From Bacillota bacterium (GTDB lineage: Bacteria; Bacillota; Sulfobacillia; JAJYWN01): 64,000 bases of DNA. The notes beneath the pieces were generated by a model. The model was given only the letters and a program-made list of their open reading frames with translations, was not told the DNA's origin and ran no database searches. The position numbers were made by a program, and so were the translations under genes. Location: positions 19,766 through 83,765 of the forward strand of contig JAJYWN010000056.1 in assembly GCA_021791495.1 (NCBI GenBank), given 5' to 3'. Within the stretch, counting starts at the first letter, position 1. The number at the start of each line of letters is the position of its first letter. This document shows, piece after piece, positions 56,455 through 64,000 of the stretch.

Positions 56455-57801
56455 CTACCGCCCGGCAGAGATCGGGACTTTCTCATTGGTGGCCCGCCCC
56501 ACGCCGAAGTAGGCAAACCCCGCCTCTGCGGCCCGCTCCGGCGCAAAGCCGTTCCTGAAATCGAAGAGCACCCGCTGCTTCATCCAGGCGCCCACCTGCC
56601 CCAGGTCAAGCTTCAGGAACTCTGGCCATTCCGTCATTAGCACAAGTGCATCGGCCCCCTCCACGCACGAGAGGGCATTGGCTGCAAACTGAACTGTGCC
56701 ATCCAGTACACGCCTGGCGTTCGTCAGCGCGATAGGGTCATAGGCGACTACCTCTGCCCCGTCACCCACTAGTTCGCTGACGGTGGTAACCGCAGGCGCC
56801 TCACGCATGTCGTCAGTGCCTGGCTTGAAGGCTAGCCCCCAGATGGCAATGCGCTTGCCGGCCACCGAACCGCCAAAGTGGTCGAGGACCCTTTTCACCA
56901 GCCGGGTTCGTTGCCGGCGGTTGACTTCCTCCACGGACTCCAGAATCTGCAACCGGTAGCCGAAGTCCCGGCCGGTCTTTACCAACGCCTTGACATCCTT
57001 CGGAAAACAGGAACCGCCATACCCGATGCCGGCTGCTAGGAAAGCCGGACCGATCCGGGGGTCGGTTCCGATCCCCCGGCGGACGGCCCCAATGTCCGCC
57101 CCAACCGCCTCGCACAAGTTTGCGATTTCATTTATGAAGGAGATTTTGGTGGCCAGAAACGCGTTCGCTGCATACTTGGTCATCTCTGCCGAAGCCCGAT
57201 CCATCAGGAGAATCCGCTCCCGCGAAGCGAGCTTCTCAAAAAGCGACGCGATGCGCTCAGCAACCTCGACTGTGTCGGCGCCGATCACCACGCGATCAGG
57301 CTGCATGAAATCCTGTACGGCTGCTCCTTCCTTGAGGAATTCTGGGTTGACCGCAACGTGGGAGGGAATGTGCACCCCCCGCTCCGCTAAGACGCTTGCC
57401 ATCAGCTGCTCAATTTGCACCGAGGTTCCCACGGGGCAGGTGGACTTCTGAATAACAATGAGCGGCGAACTCATTACCCCTGCCACCTGTTCGGCTGCGG
57501 CGAAAATCATGGAGAGGTCGGCTCCGCCGTCTGCTGCCGTCGGGGTGCCAATCGCCAGGAACACTGCCTCCGCGCCGTCCACCGCTTCCGGCAAGCTATT
57601 GGTAAAGCGGAGGCGACCCGCAGCCACGTTCCGGGCCACCAGTTCTTCGAGCCCTTCTTCATAGATCGGAATAGTCCCCTGCCTCAGGTGGGCAATCTTC
57701 TCCGTATCACGATCCATGCAAGTGACACGGTGCCCCACTTCCGACAGGCAGGTTCCCGTGACGAGTCCCACATAGCCGGTTCCAATAACCGCAAGTTGCA
57801 C
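56455..57801 (-). CDS. ugd: UDP-glucose 6-dehydrogenase
   Basis: The predicted protein has 448 residues, the usual length for the bacterial enzyme. The NAD loop is [10 protein letters not shown] (7-16), STCPVGT lies at 120-126, and the catalytic Cys265 is in GGSCFPKD. The C-terminal domain has [17 protein letters not shown]. It oxidises UDP-glucose to UDP-glucuronate. It lies between galU and uxs on the same strand, giving a three-step path to UDP-xylose. Confidence 0.95.
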   Translation of the reverse strand: MQLAVIGTGYVGLVTGTCLSEVGHRVTCMDRDTEKIAHLRQGTIPIYEEGLEELVARNVAAGRLRFTNSLPEAVDGAEAVFLAIGTPTAADGGADLSMIFAAAEQVAGVMSSPLIVIQKSTCPVGTSVQIEQLMASVLAERGVHIPSHVAVNPEFLKEGAAVQDFMQPDRVVIGADTVEVAERIASLFEKLASRERILLMDRASAEMTKYAANAFLATKISFINEIANLCEAVGADIGAVRRGIGTDPRIGPAFLAAGIGYGGSCFPKDVKALVKTGRDFGYRLQILESVEEVNRRQRTRLVKRVLDHFGGSVAGKRIAIWGLAFKPGTDDMREAPAVTTVSELVGDGAEVVAYDPIALTNARRVLDGTVQFAANALSCVEGADALVLMTEWPEFLKLDLGQVGAWMKQRVLFDFRNGFAPERAAEAGFAYFGVGRATNEKVPISAGR

Positions 57802-57824
57802 GTTCGTCCCGCCCCTGTAACCTC

Positions 57825-58868
57825 TTAATCGTGCTTCAGTCCGCCCGCTGCCGCAGCCACTTCCGCTGTTGTGCCGGCCTGCTCCGAAGCCTGGAGCGCC
57901 TGAATCAGGTACTCCCGCAACGGTCCCCGCAATTCCGGCCTCCTCAAGGCAAACTCCACCGTCGCTTCCACGTACCCCAACGTGTCCCCGATGTCGTACC
58001 GTCGACCCGCGAACTCCCAGGCAACGATTTGCTCCTGCTGGTTCAAGATCCGTAGCGCATCCGTCAACTGGATCTCCCCGCCAACCCCGGGCGGGAGTTT
58101 CGCTAAGATATCGAATATGTCTGGCTTAAGGATATATCGCCCGATGACGGCCAGGTCGGATGGCGCCTCGAAGACTGTCGGCTTTTCCACGAGGTCGTGA
58201 ACCTGCCAGACCCGGCCTCCCTCACCCCAGACCTGATGATCACGGTCCCGCCGGGCACCTGGTTTGATGATACCGTACCGGCTAACTTCCTGACGAGCGA
58301 CCTTGGTGACTCCTATGACCGGGTGACCGGTCTCCGCGTAGATATCCAGCAATTGGGCCAGGCAGGGAGGATTGGACTCGTAGATCTCGTCACCAAGTAA
58401 GACGGCGAAGGGCTCACTCCCGATGTGCCGGCGGGCACACAGCACGGCGTGTCCCAGGCCCAAAGCCTCTTTCTGCCGGATGAAGTGGATGTCGGCCAGA
58501 TCACTGATCTCTTGGACCAGTTGAAGCATGTCGCTCTTGCCCCGGGCAGCGAAGAAGTCCTCCAACTCAATGGACCGGTCGAAGTGGTCCTCAATAGCCC
58601 GCTTGCCGCGGCCGGTGATGATCAGGATGTCCTTGATCCCCGAACGCACCGCTTCCTCGACGATGAACTGGATGGTCGGCTTATCGATGATCGGCAGCAT
58701 CTCTTTCGGCTGGGCCTTGGTGGCGGGCAAAAACCTTGTGCCTAGGCCGGCCGCCGGGATGACCGCCTTGGTGACTCTCGGGGGCTTTCCTTGCCCTGAA
58801 GATGTCCCTATGGAACCGCCAACGTACGATTTGATTCCTGCGGAAGCGCCCTCAGACTGCTTCGTCAT
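57825..58868 (-). CDS. galU: UTP--glucose-1-phosphate uridylyltransferase
   Basis: The predicted protein has 347 residues; GGGGAGAAGG precedes the ATG. The nucleotidyltransferase signature AAGLGTRFLPATKAQPKEML, GRGKRAIEDHFDRS, and FAVLLGDEI are diagnostic of GalU. An N-terminal extension of ~30 residues (SEGASAGIKSYVGGSIG) precedes the domain and is unusual. It makes UDP-glucose and is the first gene of the long minus-strand cluster. Confidence 0.94.
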   Translation of the reverse strand: MTKQSEGASAGIKSYVGGSIGTSSGQGKPPRVTKAVIPAAGLGTRFLPATKAQPKEMLPIIDKPTIQFIVEEAVRSGIKDILIITGRGKRAIEDHFDRSIELEDFFAARGKSDMLQLVQEISDLADIHFIRQKEALGLGHAVLCARRHIGSEPFAVLLGDEIYESNPPCLAQLLDIYAETGHPVIGVTKVARQEVSRYGIIKPGARRDRDHQVWGEGGRVWQVHDLVEKPTVFEAPSDLAVIGRYILKPDIFDILAKLPPGVGGEIQLTDALRILNQQEQIVAWEFAGRRYDIGDTLGYVEATVEFALRRPELRGPLREYLIQALQASEQAGTTAEVAAAAGGLKHD

Positions 58869-59197
58869 ATCTTGCCTTCTCCCCGAAGTTGGATCGCACC
58901 GAACCCCATCAGTGATGACAAGAGACAGTCCCGTAAAGAAACGCGGAGAACTCAGTTTCCGTCCGACGCTACCTCGGACCTACGGTCGACGTGACAGTAC
59001 CAAGCACAGGCAACCGTCACAAGCACTTATACACCCGTGGTCAGGACCAAATCCGCCGACGCAATGAGCAAAGCATGAGCCCAGAGACCATTGCATTCTC
59101 TGCTCCTTGAGGGGGCGATTACTAGGAACGTGAAACTTCTATTTCTGGAAAGACAAGAGTTATCCTGCCTTGGCTTCCATATTCTTCTTCGTCATGG
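58869..59197. other. Non-coding region upstream of galU
   Basis: The promoter of the galU-led cluster should lie here on the minus strand. TATAAG at 59027-59032 (minus strand) is a possible -10 element, but I see no matching -35. No convincing gene or long hairpin was found. Confidence 0.35.
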
Positions 59198-59728
59198 CAG
59201 CTGGTGTTTCAGGCTAGCGCCATGGGGGAGGGCGGCGACCTCTTCGTCCTTGATATGGGAGAGCAGGTGCGAATCCTCGACCTGGCCGAGACCATGATCC
59301 GGCTGTCGGGGTACCGGCCTGGGGTGGATATCGAGATCGAGATCACAGGGGTGCGGCCGGGGGAGAAGATGTACGAGGAGCTGCTCACGGAGGAGGAGGG
59401 GGCGGTGGCGACCCAGCACGCGCGGATCATGCGGGTGCCGGCCGCCAGCCATGTCGCGGCGGCCAGCCGGGCGCCGGAGCAGTTGTGGCGGGATTTGATG
59501 GCCTTGGCCAGGGCGGCGTCGCAGGACGACGGCGGGCGGATCGAGCGGGCCATGGTGCGGATCGTGCCCGAGTTCCGGTCGGCGGCGGCGCTGGCTGAGG
59601 TTGCCGCGGCCGCAGCCGCCGTCGCAGTGCCGACTGCCTCGGCTCCGGTGGGGAGCGCGGCGGCGGCGTTGCCGGCGTCGGTGAGTGGAACGATGGCAAC
59701 TGATCACGGTGACGGGCAGACGGTCTGA
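59198..59728 (+). pseudogene. 5'-truncated CapD/FlaA1-type sugar dehydratase remnant
   Basis: From 59198 the frame reads [20 protein letters not shown] followed by [11 protein letters not shown] and [18 protein letters not shown]. This is the C-terminal end of the membrane-bound UDP-N-acetylglucosamine 4,6-dehydratase family. The N-terminal membrane and catalytic parts (about 450 residues) are missing; upstream sequence in the same frame is unrelated. The remaining tail to 59728 is Ala/Val-rich. A GTG at 59204 could start translation but without a ribosome site. It is probably a deletion scar at the border between the glycan cluster and the duplicated SLH module. Confidence 0.75.
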
Positions 59729-59817
59729 GCGGTGAACGCTGCTGACATAGAACCCCCCATTTCCAGGATAAAGCAGCTACTACAGTTGGCGCGCGCCCCC
59801 ATAAAGGTCTTCATGAA

Positions 59818-60092
59818 CTCGAAACTATAAGCAAAACCCCCAATACGGTGGTCAACCCCGCCACCTTTCCCCTAGCACCGCCGCCGAGGCACCGTCAGGA
59901 AGACGGTGCCTCGGCGTTTCTCTGAAGCTGTCTCCGATTATAAGCGCAGCGTGGAGTGCCTTTCCGCTGGCTGATTCTGCCGTCCGGAGCGCCCGAAAGC
60001 ACGCCTCCCACCCTCACAATCCCCGGCCCCGGGGCGAAGGCTTTTATTGCGCGGAAGTCAGGAACTTTCCACAAGGAGGTTGTGAACTGAAT
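59818..60092 (+). repeat. Duplicated SLH-gene leader, copy B
   Basis: This is the counterpart of 15724-16000. Both blocks are kept: CTCGAAACTAT through the long hairpin, and CCCTCACAATCCCCGG to CTTTTATTGCGCGG (60010-60054). The ~85 bases between them differ from copy A. The AAGGAGGT ribosome site (60073-60080) is also conserved at the same 12-base distance from the start. Confidence 0.75.
59882..59923 (+). promoter_or_regulatory. Conserved terminator-like hairpin in SLH leader B
   Basis: Arms 59882-59896 and 59902-59916 form a perfect 15-bp stem with an AGGAA loop, followed by TTTCTCT. Relative to copy A, G59886 and C59912 replace A and T, keeping the pair. Confidence 0.6.
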
Positions 60093-62126
60093 ATGAGGAT
60101 GAAACGATTCGTGACGATAGTAGCCCTGGTAGCGATGCTGGTAAGCACCGTCGCCGGGACCGCCGTCTTCGCCGAGGGAAGACACGGCGGCGGCGGCGAG
60201 GGCGGCGTCCGGTACGGCCGCGGCGACGAGGGTGGCCGGGTCGCTCTTGGCGGCATCTTCCGTTTCAAGGACATGGACGAACAGCCCTGGGCCGAATCGG
60301 CCATCGCCAAGATGAACGCCCGCGGCATCATCAGGGGCTATGAGGATGGCACCTTCCAAGGTAACAAGCCTGTGACCCGTGCCGAACTGGCCGCCTTGGC
60401 CGTACGCCTTGTGAACAAAGAAGCCCAGGCGCTGGCCCTGACGAACCCGAACCTGAGTTTCACCGACATGATGTCCATCGCCCTCTGGTCGCGGCCCTAC
60501 ATCGCCCTCGCGGTGATGGACGGCCTCATGGCCGGGGCTCTTGAGGACGGCCGCAAGGTCTTCCAGCCGAACAAGCCGGCCACCCGCCTCGAGGTCGCGG
60601 TGATCATGGTCCGGGCCCTGGGCCTTGAGGACCAGGCGAAAGCCGTCACCACCCCGCTGACCTTCGCCGACGCCGACAAGATTCCGGCCTGGGCCGCGGG
60701 ATACGTCGCCATCGCCGTGCAGAAGGGCATCGTGACCGGCTATCCGGATAACACCTTCCAACCGTTCAAGCCGGTGACCCGCGCCGAAATCGCGGCCTTC
60801 CTGGACCGGACCGACGAGAACATGACTAACGTCACAGTCTCTACCGAACTCCGCGGCACGATCAAGAGTGTCACCGCGGCCGCGGCCGCTTCCGGCGCTA
60901 CCACCGGCACCACCACCGGCACCACCACCGGGACCAGCACCGGGACCAGCACCGGGACCAGCACCGGCGACACCGTCGTCACCGCCACGCCGGCGTCCAT
61001 CGTCTTGACCGTGCACGGCGCCGACTTCAACGTCCAGCTACTGGATGGCGTGGCCATCTTCCTGAACCGGAAGCCGGCCACCTTGGCCGACCTGAAGGCC
61101 GGCGACCACGCCACTATCGTGACGAACGCGGACGGCAAGGGCGTCTACGTGGGCGCCAAGCGCGAGGATGCCGAAGAGGAGGATGAGGATGAGGGCGAGC
61201 ACGGTGGCGGGACCCAGGTGGGCGCGACCAGCCTGAAGTCCTTCACGCCCGTCACCTTGAGCCAGACCGGCGACATCAACCACCATAACGTCCAGTACGC
61301 GACCGGCGCCGCCGTCATCGCGGCCCTGCCGGCCAGCATCGAGGTAACCCTTGGCGACAACACGACGAAGGTCGCCGTGCCTGTGACCTGGGCCGACACC
61401 GACACCTACAACGCCACGGTCGCGGGGAGCTACACCTTCACCGCGACGTGGGGCACTCTGCCGGCGGGCGCGGACAATGCCGGCAACCTGGCCGCCCCGA
61501 CGGTGGATGTCGCTGTGGCGCAGGGGACGTGGAGCCTCAAGTCGTACACGGCGGTCACCCTGACCCAGACCGGCGACATCAACCACAATAACGTCCAGTA
61601 CGCCACGGCCGCCGCCGTCATCGCGGCGCTACCGACGAGTATCACGGTGACCTTGGAGAATAACGCGACGGTGGCTGTGCCCGTGACCTGGGCCGACACC
61701 GACAGCTACAGCGCGGCGACTGCGGGTAGCTACACCTTCACCGCGACGTGGGGAACGCTGCCGGCGGACACGGACAATGATGACAACGTGGCTGCTCCGA
61801 CGGTGGAAGTGGCCGTGGCTCAGGGGACCTGGAGCATGGTCTCTTACGCGCCGGTGACCTTCACCCAGACCGGGACCGTGGCCGGTAACAACGTGCAGTA
61901 CGCTACCGCCGCGGCGGTCATCGCCGCCTTGCCGGCGAGCATCACCGTGACCCTTGAGAACAACACGACGGTGGCCGTGCCCGTGACCTGGGCCGACACT
62001 GACAGCTACAGCGCGGCGACCGCGGGTAGCTACACCTTCACCGCGACGTGGGGAACGCTGCCGGCCGGCGTCGATAACGACGGCCACGTGGCCGCCCCGA
62101 CGGTGGAAGTGACGGTGGCGCCTTAG
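60093..62126 (+). CDS. SLH protein with three near-identical Ig-like repeats
   Basis: The predicted protein has 677 residues. ATG 60093 gives a signal peptide (MRMKRFVTIVALVAMLVSTV, cleavage near VFA/EG). Three SLH domains at about 57-238 are almost the same as those of the protein at 16001. A Thr/Gly/Ser linker of repeated TGT and TST units follows (about 268-292), then a small beta segment shared with the paralogue, an acidic patch (EDAEEEDEDEGEHGGG), and three ~100-residue Big_4-like repeats containing VAVPVTWADTD and AGSYTFTATWGTLPA. It is a wall-bound surface protein whose C-terminal part differs completely from the BsuPI domains of the paralogue. Confidence 0.9.
   Translation: MRMKRFVTIVALVAMLVSTVAGTAVFAEGRHGGGGEGGVRYGRGDEGGRVALGGIFRFKDMDEQPWAESAIAKMNARGIIRGYEDGTFQGNKPVTRAELAALAVRLVNKEAQALALTNPNLSFTDMMSIALWSRPYIALAVMDGLMAGALEDGRKVFQPNKPATRLEVAVIMVRALGLEDQAKAVTTPLTFADADKIPAWAAGYVAIAVQKGIVTGYPDNTFQPFKPVTRAEIAAFLDRTDENMTNVTVSTELRGTIKSVTAAAAASGATTGTTTGTTTGTSTGTSTGTSTGDTVVTATPASIVLTVHGADFNVQLLDGVAIFLNRKPATLADLKAGDHATIVTNADGKGVYVGAKREDAEEEDEDEGEHGGGTQVGATSLKSFTPVTLSQTGDINHHNVQYATGAAVIAALPASIEVTLGDNTTKVAVPVTWADTDTYNATVAGSYTFTATWGTLPAGADNAGNLAAPTVDVAVAQGTWSLKSYTAVTLTQTGDINHNNVQYATAAAVIAALPTSITVTLENNATVAVPVTWADTDSYSAATAGSYTFTATWGTLPADTDNDDNVAAPTVEVAVAQGTWSMVSYAPVTFTQTGTVAGNNVQYATAAAVIAALPASITVTLENNTTVAVPVTWADTDSYSAATAGSYTFTATWGTLPAGVDNDGHVAAPTVEVTVAP
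60900..60968 (+). repeat. 12-base tandem repeats coding a Thr/Gly/Ser linker
   Basis: About six copies of ACCACCGGCACC or ACCGGGACCAGC-type units lie in frame within the SLH gene. They code for TTGT and STGT residues between the SLH domains and the rest. Such runs are prone to copy-number change. Confidence 0.8.
61230..62123 (+). repeat. Three tandem ~300-base coding repeats
   Basis: Units start at 61230, 61533 and 61833 and code for the Ig-like modules of the SLH protein. Units 2 and 3 share long identical stretches, for example the GTGACCTGGGCCGACAC region, indicating recent duplication or gene conversion. Confidence 0.85.
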
Positions 62127-62183
62127 GCGGCAAGTGGCATGCGGCCAGGCGTACGGCCGAAGTAATCAGAGCGCAGCGAAGCA

Positions 62184-62217
62184 AAGCCCTTCCCGGAAGT
62201 CTCCCCGGGAAGGGCTT
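62184..62217 (+). terminator. Perfect 13-bp hairpin after the SLH gene
   Basis: Arms 62184-62196 and 62205-62217 pair perfectly around an 8-base loop. There is no long T-run after the stem, but the position, 58 bases after the stop, fits termination. Confidence 0.7.
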
Positions 62218-62316
62218 CGCGTCTCACGCAGGACATTCCGTCCAGTCGGCTAATTGGCTATCAGGTTCCCAAGGAGTCTCCAGAACTGAGTTTCCCTAAG
62301 GAGGGCAAGAACCGGA

Positions 62317-63882
62317 ATGATTGGAGGGCAGCGCGATGGCGGTGGCACTGGCGGCCCGGAGCAGAATCCGCACGACATCCTAAAGTTCATCGCGGAGGTC
62401 ATGGACGACCTGCCACTGCCCATCGCGGTCATCACTTACCCTGGCCTGGTCTATGTGGTTTCGAACCGGGCGAATACCAACATGCTCTGCTCGTTTCAGG
62501 GGCCGTCCTTCGGCAAAGAGGACTTCCTGGGAAAGGCGATTCCGGACATTCCCCTGTTCAAGACTGACCCGACCTTGATGGGGGCCCTGCGAGAAGCGGC
62601 GGAGACCGGCAAGACCGTGACTGGAAGTGTGTTCGAGGCGGACGCCGGACGGGCCTCCGGACGGGCCTATAAGATGTACTACTGCCCACTCTTCCAAGAC
62701 GTGACGGAAACCTACGTTCTACGGATAGCCGCCGACGTCACCGACGAAGTCTTGGCCAAGCGGGAAGCCGAGAAATCGGCGCTGGACATCGTGACGCTTT
62801 TTAACAATGTGGCGGAGGGCATCGTCATTCGCGATAGTGAAGGGCGGCTGCTGCTGTTCAACCAGAAGGCGGTGGAGATTACCGGAGTTTCCGCCGGTCC
62901 CTACACAAGTGTGCAGCACACCCAACTACCCATGTATTACCTTGATGGCCGTCCGATCCCGCCGGAGGGGCGGCTCTATGACCGGATGATGCGCGGGGAG
63001 AAGGTCAGCGAGGAGGAGTACCTCCTCCGTCGGCCTGATGGCAGTATCCGAAACGTCATCTATACCGGTGGATCCTTGGAAGACGCCGGTGGCAACCGGT
63101 TACTCCTTGTCACCACCTTCCATGATGTGACGGAAGAACGGGAAGAGCAGAAGGCCAAGGACCAGTTCATCTCCACCTTCTCCGCGGAGCTGCGGAAGCC
63201 GCTGGCGGTGGTGCGGGGCCTGATCCAGAAGTCGCGCGAAGGCATGGCCGGCGCGGGCGGCGGCGGGGGGACCGGCGCGGGGACTGACGCGAGGGCCGAG
63301 GAGCGGGCCGATGAGGTCGAGGGGTATTTGTCGCGGGCCGAGACCGAGTTGATTCGGCTGACCGGCCTGGTGAACGACATGTACACGGGCTATCGGGTGG
63401 CCAGCGGTCATGTGCCGCTGGACCGGCGGGCGTTGGCCTTAAGTAAGGTGGTGGGTGACGCCCTGGCGCAGGACATACCTGGGAAGGAGACCCACAAGCT
63501 CCTGGTTTCGGGGGTGCCGGAGGGTGCGCAGATCATGGGCGACCGGCGGCGCCTGGCGGACGTCGTGGGGAGCCTCCTGTCCAACGCCTTCAACTACTCT
63601 CCCAGGGGGACCAGGGTCTGGATCGACGTCAAGGTGGAAAGCGGCGCCGCCTTCGTGCGCGTTCAGGACGAGGGTATCGGGATACCTGAAGGGGAGCTGG
63701 AGCAAGTCTTCAGCGGCTTCCACCGGGGGTCGAATCTGAACAGGCGCGATCCGGTCGGGTCGGGGCTGAGCCTCTTCGTCAGCCGCGAGGTGGCGCGGCG
63801 GCACGGGGGCGACTTGTGGGCGGAGCGGCGGCCGGGCGGGGGGACGATTATGGTGCTGCGGCTGCCTTTGAGGAATATGTAG
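62317..63882 (+). CDS. PAS-domain sensor histidine-kinase-like protein lacking the phosphoacceptor His
   Basis: The predicted protein has 521 residues; AAGGAGG lies 12 bases upstream of the ATG. Two PAS-like regions occupy about 20-145 and 155-275 (VTLFNNVAEGIVIRDSEGRL, ITGVSA). The dimerisation helix follows as FISTFSAELRKPLAVV (284-299): Ala290 stands where the family has the phosphorylated His of S-H-E-L-R. The ATP-binding domain is complete, with SLLSNAFNYSP (N box), DEGIGIP (G1) and GSGLSLFVSREVARRHGGDL (G2). A Gly/Ala-rich insertion lies near 313-330. There is no membrane segment, so it would be cytoplasmic. It may be a regulator that binds ATP or partners rather than a kinase. No response regulator is visible before the window ends. 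Confidence 0.87.
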   Translation: MIGGQRDGGGTGGPEQNPHDILKFIAEVMDDLPLPIAVITYPGLVYVVSNRANTNMLCSFQGPSFGKEDFLGKAIPDIPLFKTDPTLMGALREAAETGKTVTGSVFEADAGRASGRAYKMYYCPLFQDVTETYVLRIAADVTDEVLAKREAEKSALDIVTLFNNVAEGIVIRDSEGRLLLFNQKAVEITGVSAGPYTSVQHTQLPMYYLDGRPIPPEGRLYDRMMRGEKVSEEEYLLRRPDGSIRNVIYTGGSLEDAGGNRLLLVTTFHDVTEEREEQKAKDQFISTFSAELRKPLAVVRGLIQKSREGMAGAGGGGGTGAGTDARAEERADEVEGYLSRAETELIRLTGLVNDMYTGYRVASGHVPLDRRALALSKVVGDALAQDIPGKETHKLLVSGVPEGAQIMGDRRRLADVVGSLLSNAFNYSPRGTRVWIDVKVESGAAFVRVQDEGIGIPEGELEQVFSGFHRGSNLNRRDPVGSGLSLFVSREVARRHGGDLWAERRPGGGTIMVLRLPLRNM

Positions 63883-63885
63883 CGA

Positions 63886-63919
63886 CGGCCAGGTCCATTG
63901 GCCCACCGGGCCCTGGCCG
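63886..63919 (+). terminator. Hairpin after the sensor-kinase-like gene
   Basis: CGGCCAGG (63886-63893) pairs with CCTGGCCG (63912-63919) just after the stop codon; no T-run follows. Confidence 0.45.
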
Positions 63920-63921
63920 CA

Positions 63922-63983
63922 GGCGGCGGGGTCAGCAGGCGGCGGGGTCAGCAGCGGCGGGGCCAGCAGCGGCGGGGCCAGCC
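63922..63983. repeat. Four tandem 15-16 base GC-rich repeats
   Basis: Units at 63922, 63938, 63954 and 63969 follow the pattern (G)GCGGCGGGGYCAGCA. Two units have T and two have C at the Y position. The run reaches nearly to the window end, so its full length is unknown. Confidence 0.8.
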
Positions 63984-64000
63984 CCGGCAGGTCGCCGAAC

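Noticed and set aside
60900..60968. Regular repeats that could suggest a CRISPR-like array
   Set aside because: The units are 12 bases, contiguous, in frame, and code for a Thr/Gly/Ser linker; there are no spacers.

Overview
The window looks like a chromosomal segment of a GC-rich Bacillota (Firmicutes). The evidence is a set of exported proteins with S-layer homology (SLH) domains, a CpsB/YwqE-type PHP phosphatase next to Wzz/BY-kinase genes, strong AGGAGG-type ribosome binding sites, and frequent GTG and TTG starts. I cannot fix the genus. No rRNA, tRNA, CRISPR array, transposase or phage gene was seen.

Region 1 (1-20.3 kb) is a cell-surface region. It opens with the 3' part of a large Ig-repeat surface protein. 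A 1494-residue SLH/Ig-like protein follows, then a small block with a TPR membrane protein, an S41 C-terminal processing protease and a stalk-domain/FxLYD protein. Next come the likely major S-layer protein (1409 residues) and three more SLH proteins. A HigA-like DNA-binding protein closes the region. Most of these genes end in long perfect hairpins.

Region 2 (20.3-31 kb) holds the control and precursor genes of an exopolysaccharide/capsule system: a PHP tyrosine phosphatase, an unrecognised small protein, a fused Wzz/BY-kinase, a second split BY-kinase/Wzz pair, a cupin-type sugar-phosphate isomerase, manC and manB, and a polymerase/ligase-like membrane protein with TPRs.

Region 3 (31.1-58.9 kb) is about 27.8 kb of genes all on the minus strand, many with start and stop codons overlapping. 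It reads from galU-ugd-uxs (UDP-glucose to UDP-glucuronate to UDP-xylose) through a flippase, methyltransferases, a perosamine-synthase-like aminotransferase, a sugar formyltransferase, several glycosyltransferases, an unusual cassette of kinases and nucleotidyltransferases with a HAD phosphatase, a Wzy-like polymerase, a deacetylase, a WecG/TagA transferase, gmd and fcl, to a WbaP-type initiating transferase. Together with manC/manB this predicts GDP-mannose, GDP-L-fucose, UDP-xylose and probably GDP-N-formylperosamine as donors for a Wzx/Wzy-assembled surface glycan.

Region 4 (58.9-64 kb) has a 5'-truncated CapD/FlaA1 remnant, a second copy of the SLH gene module at 15.7-17 kb including its upstream leader, and a PAS sensor-kinase-like protein whose phosphoacceptor His is replaced by Ala.

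The signals most worth following up are: the duplicated SLH leader hairpin with a compensatory base-pair change; a 23-residue upstream ORF that overlaps the start of the main S-layer gene; the overlapping kinase/nucleotidyltransferase/HAD cassette plus the 830-residue P-loop/phosphotransferase fusion; and the His-less sensor kinase.
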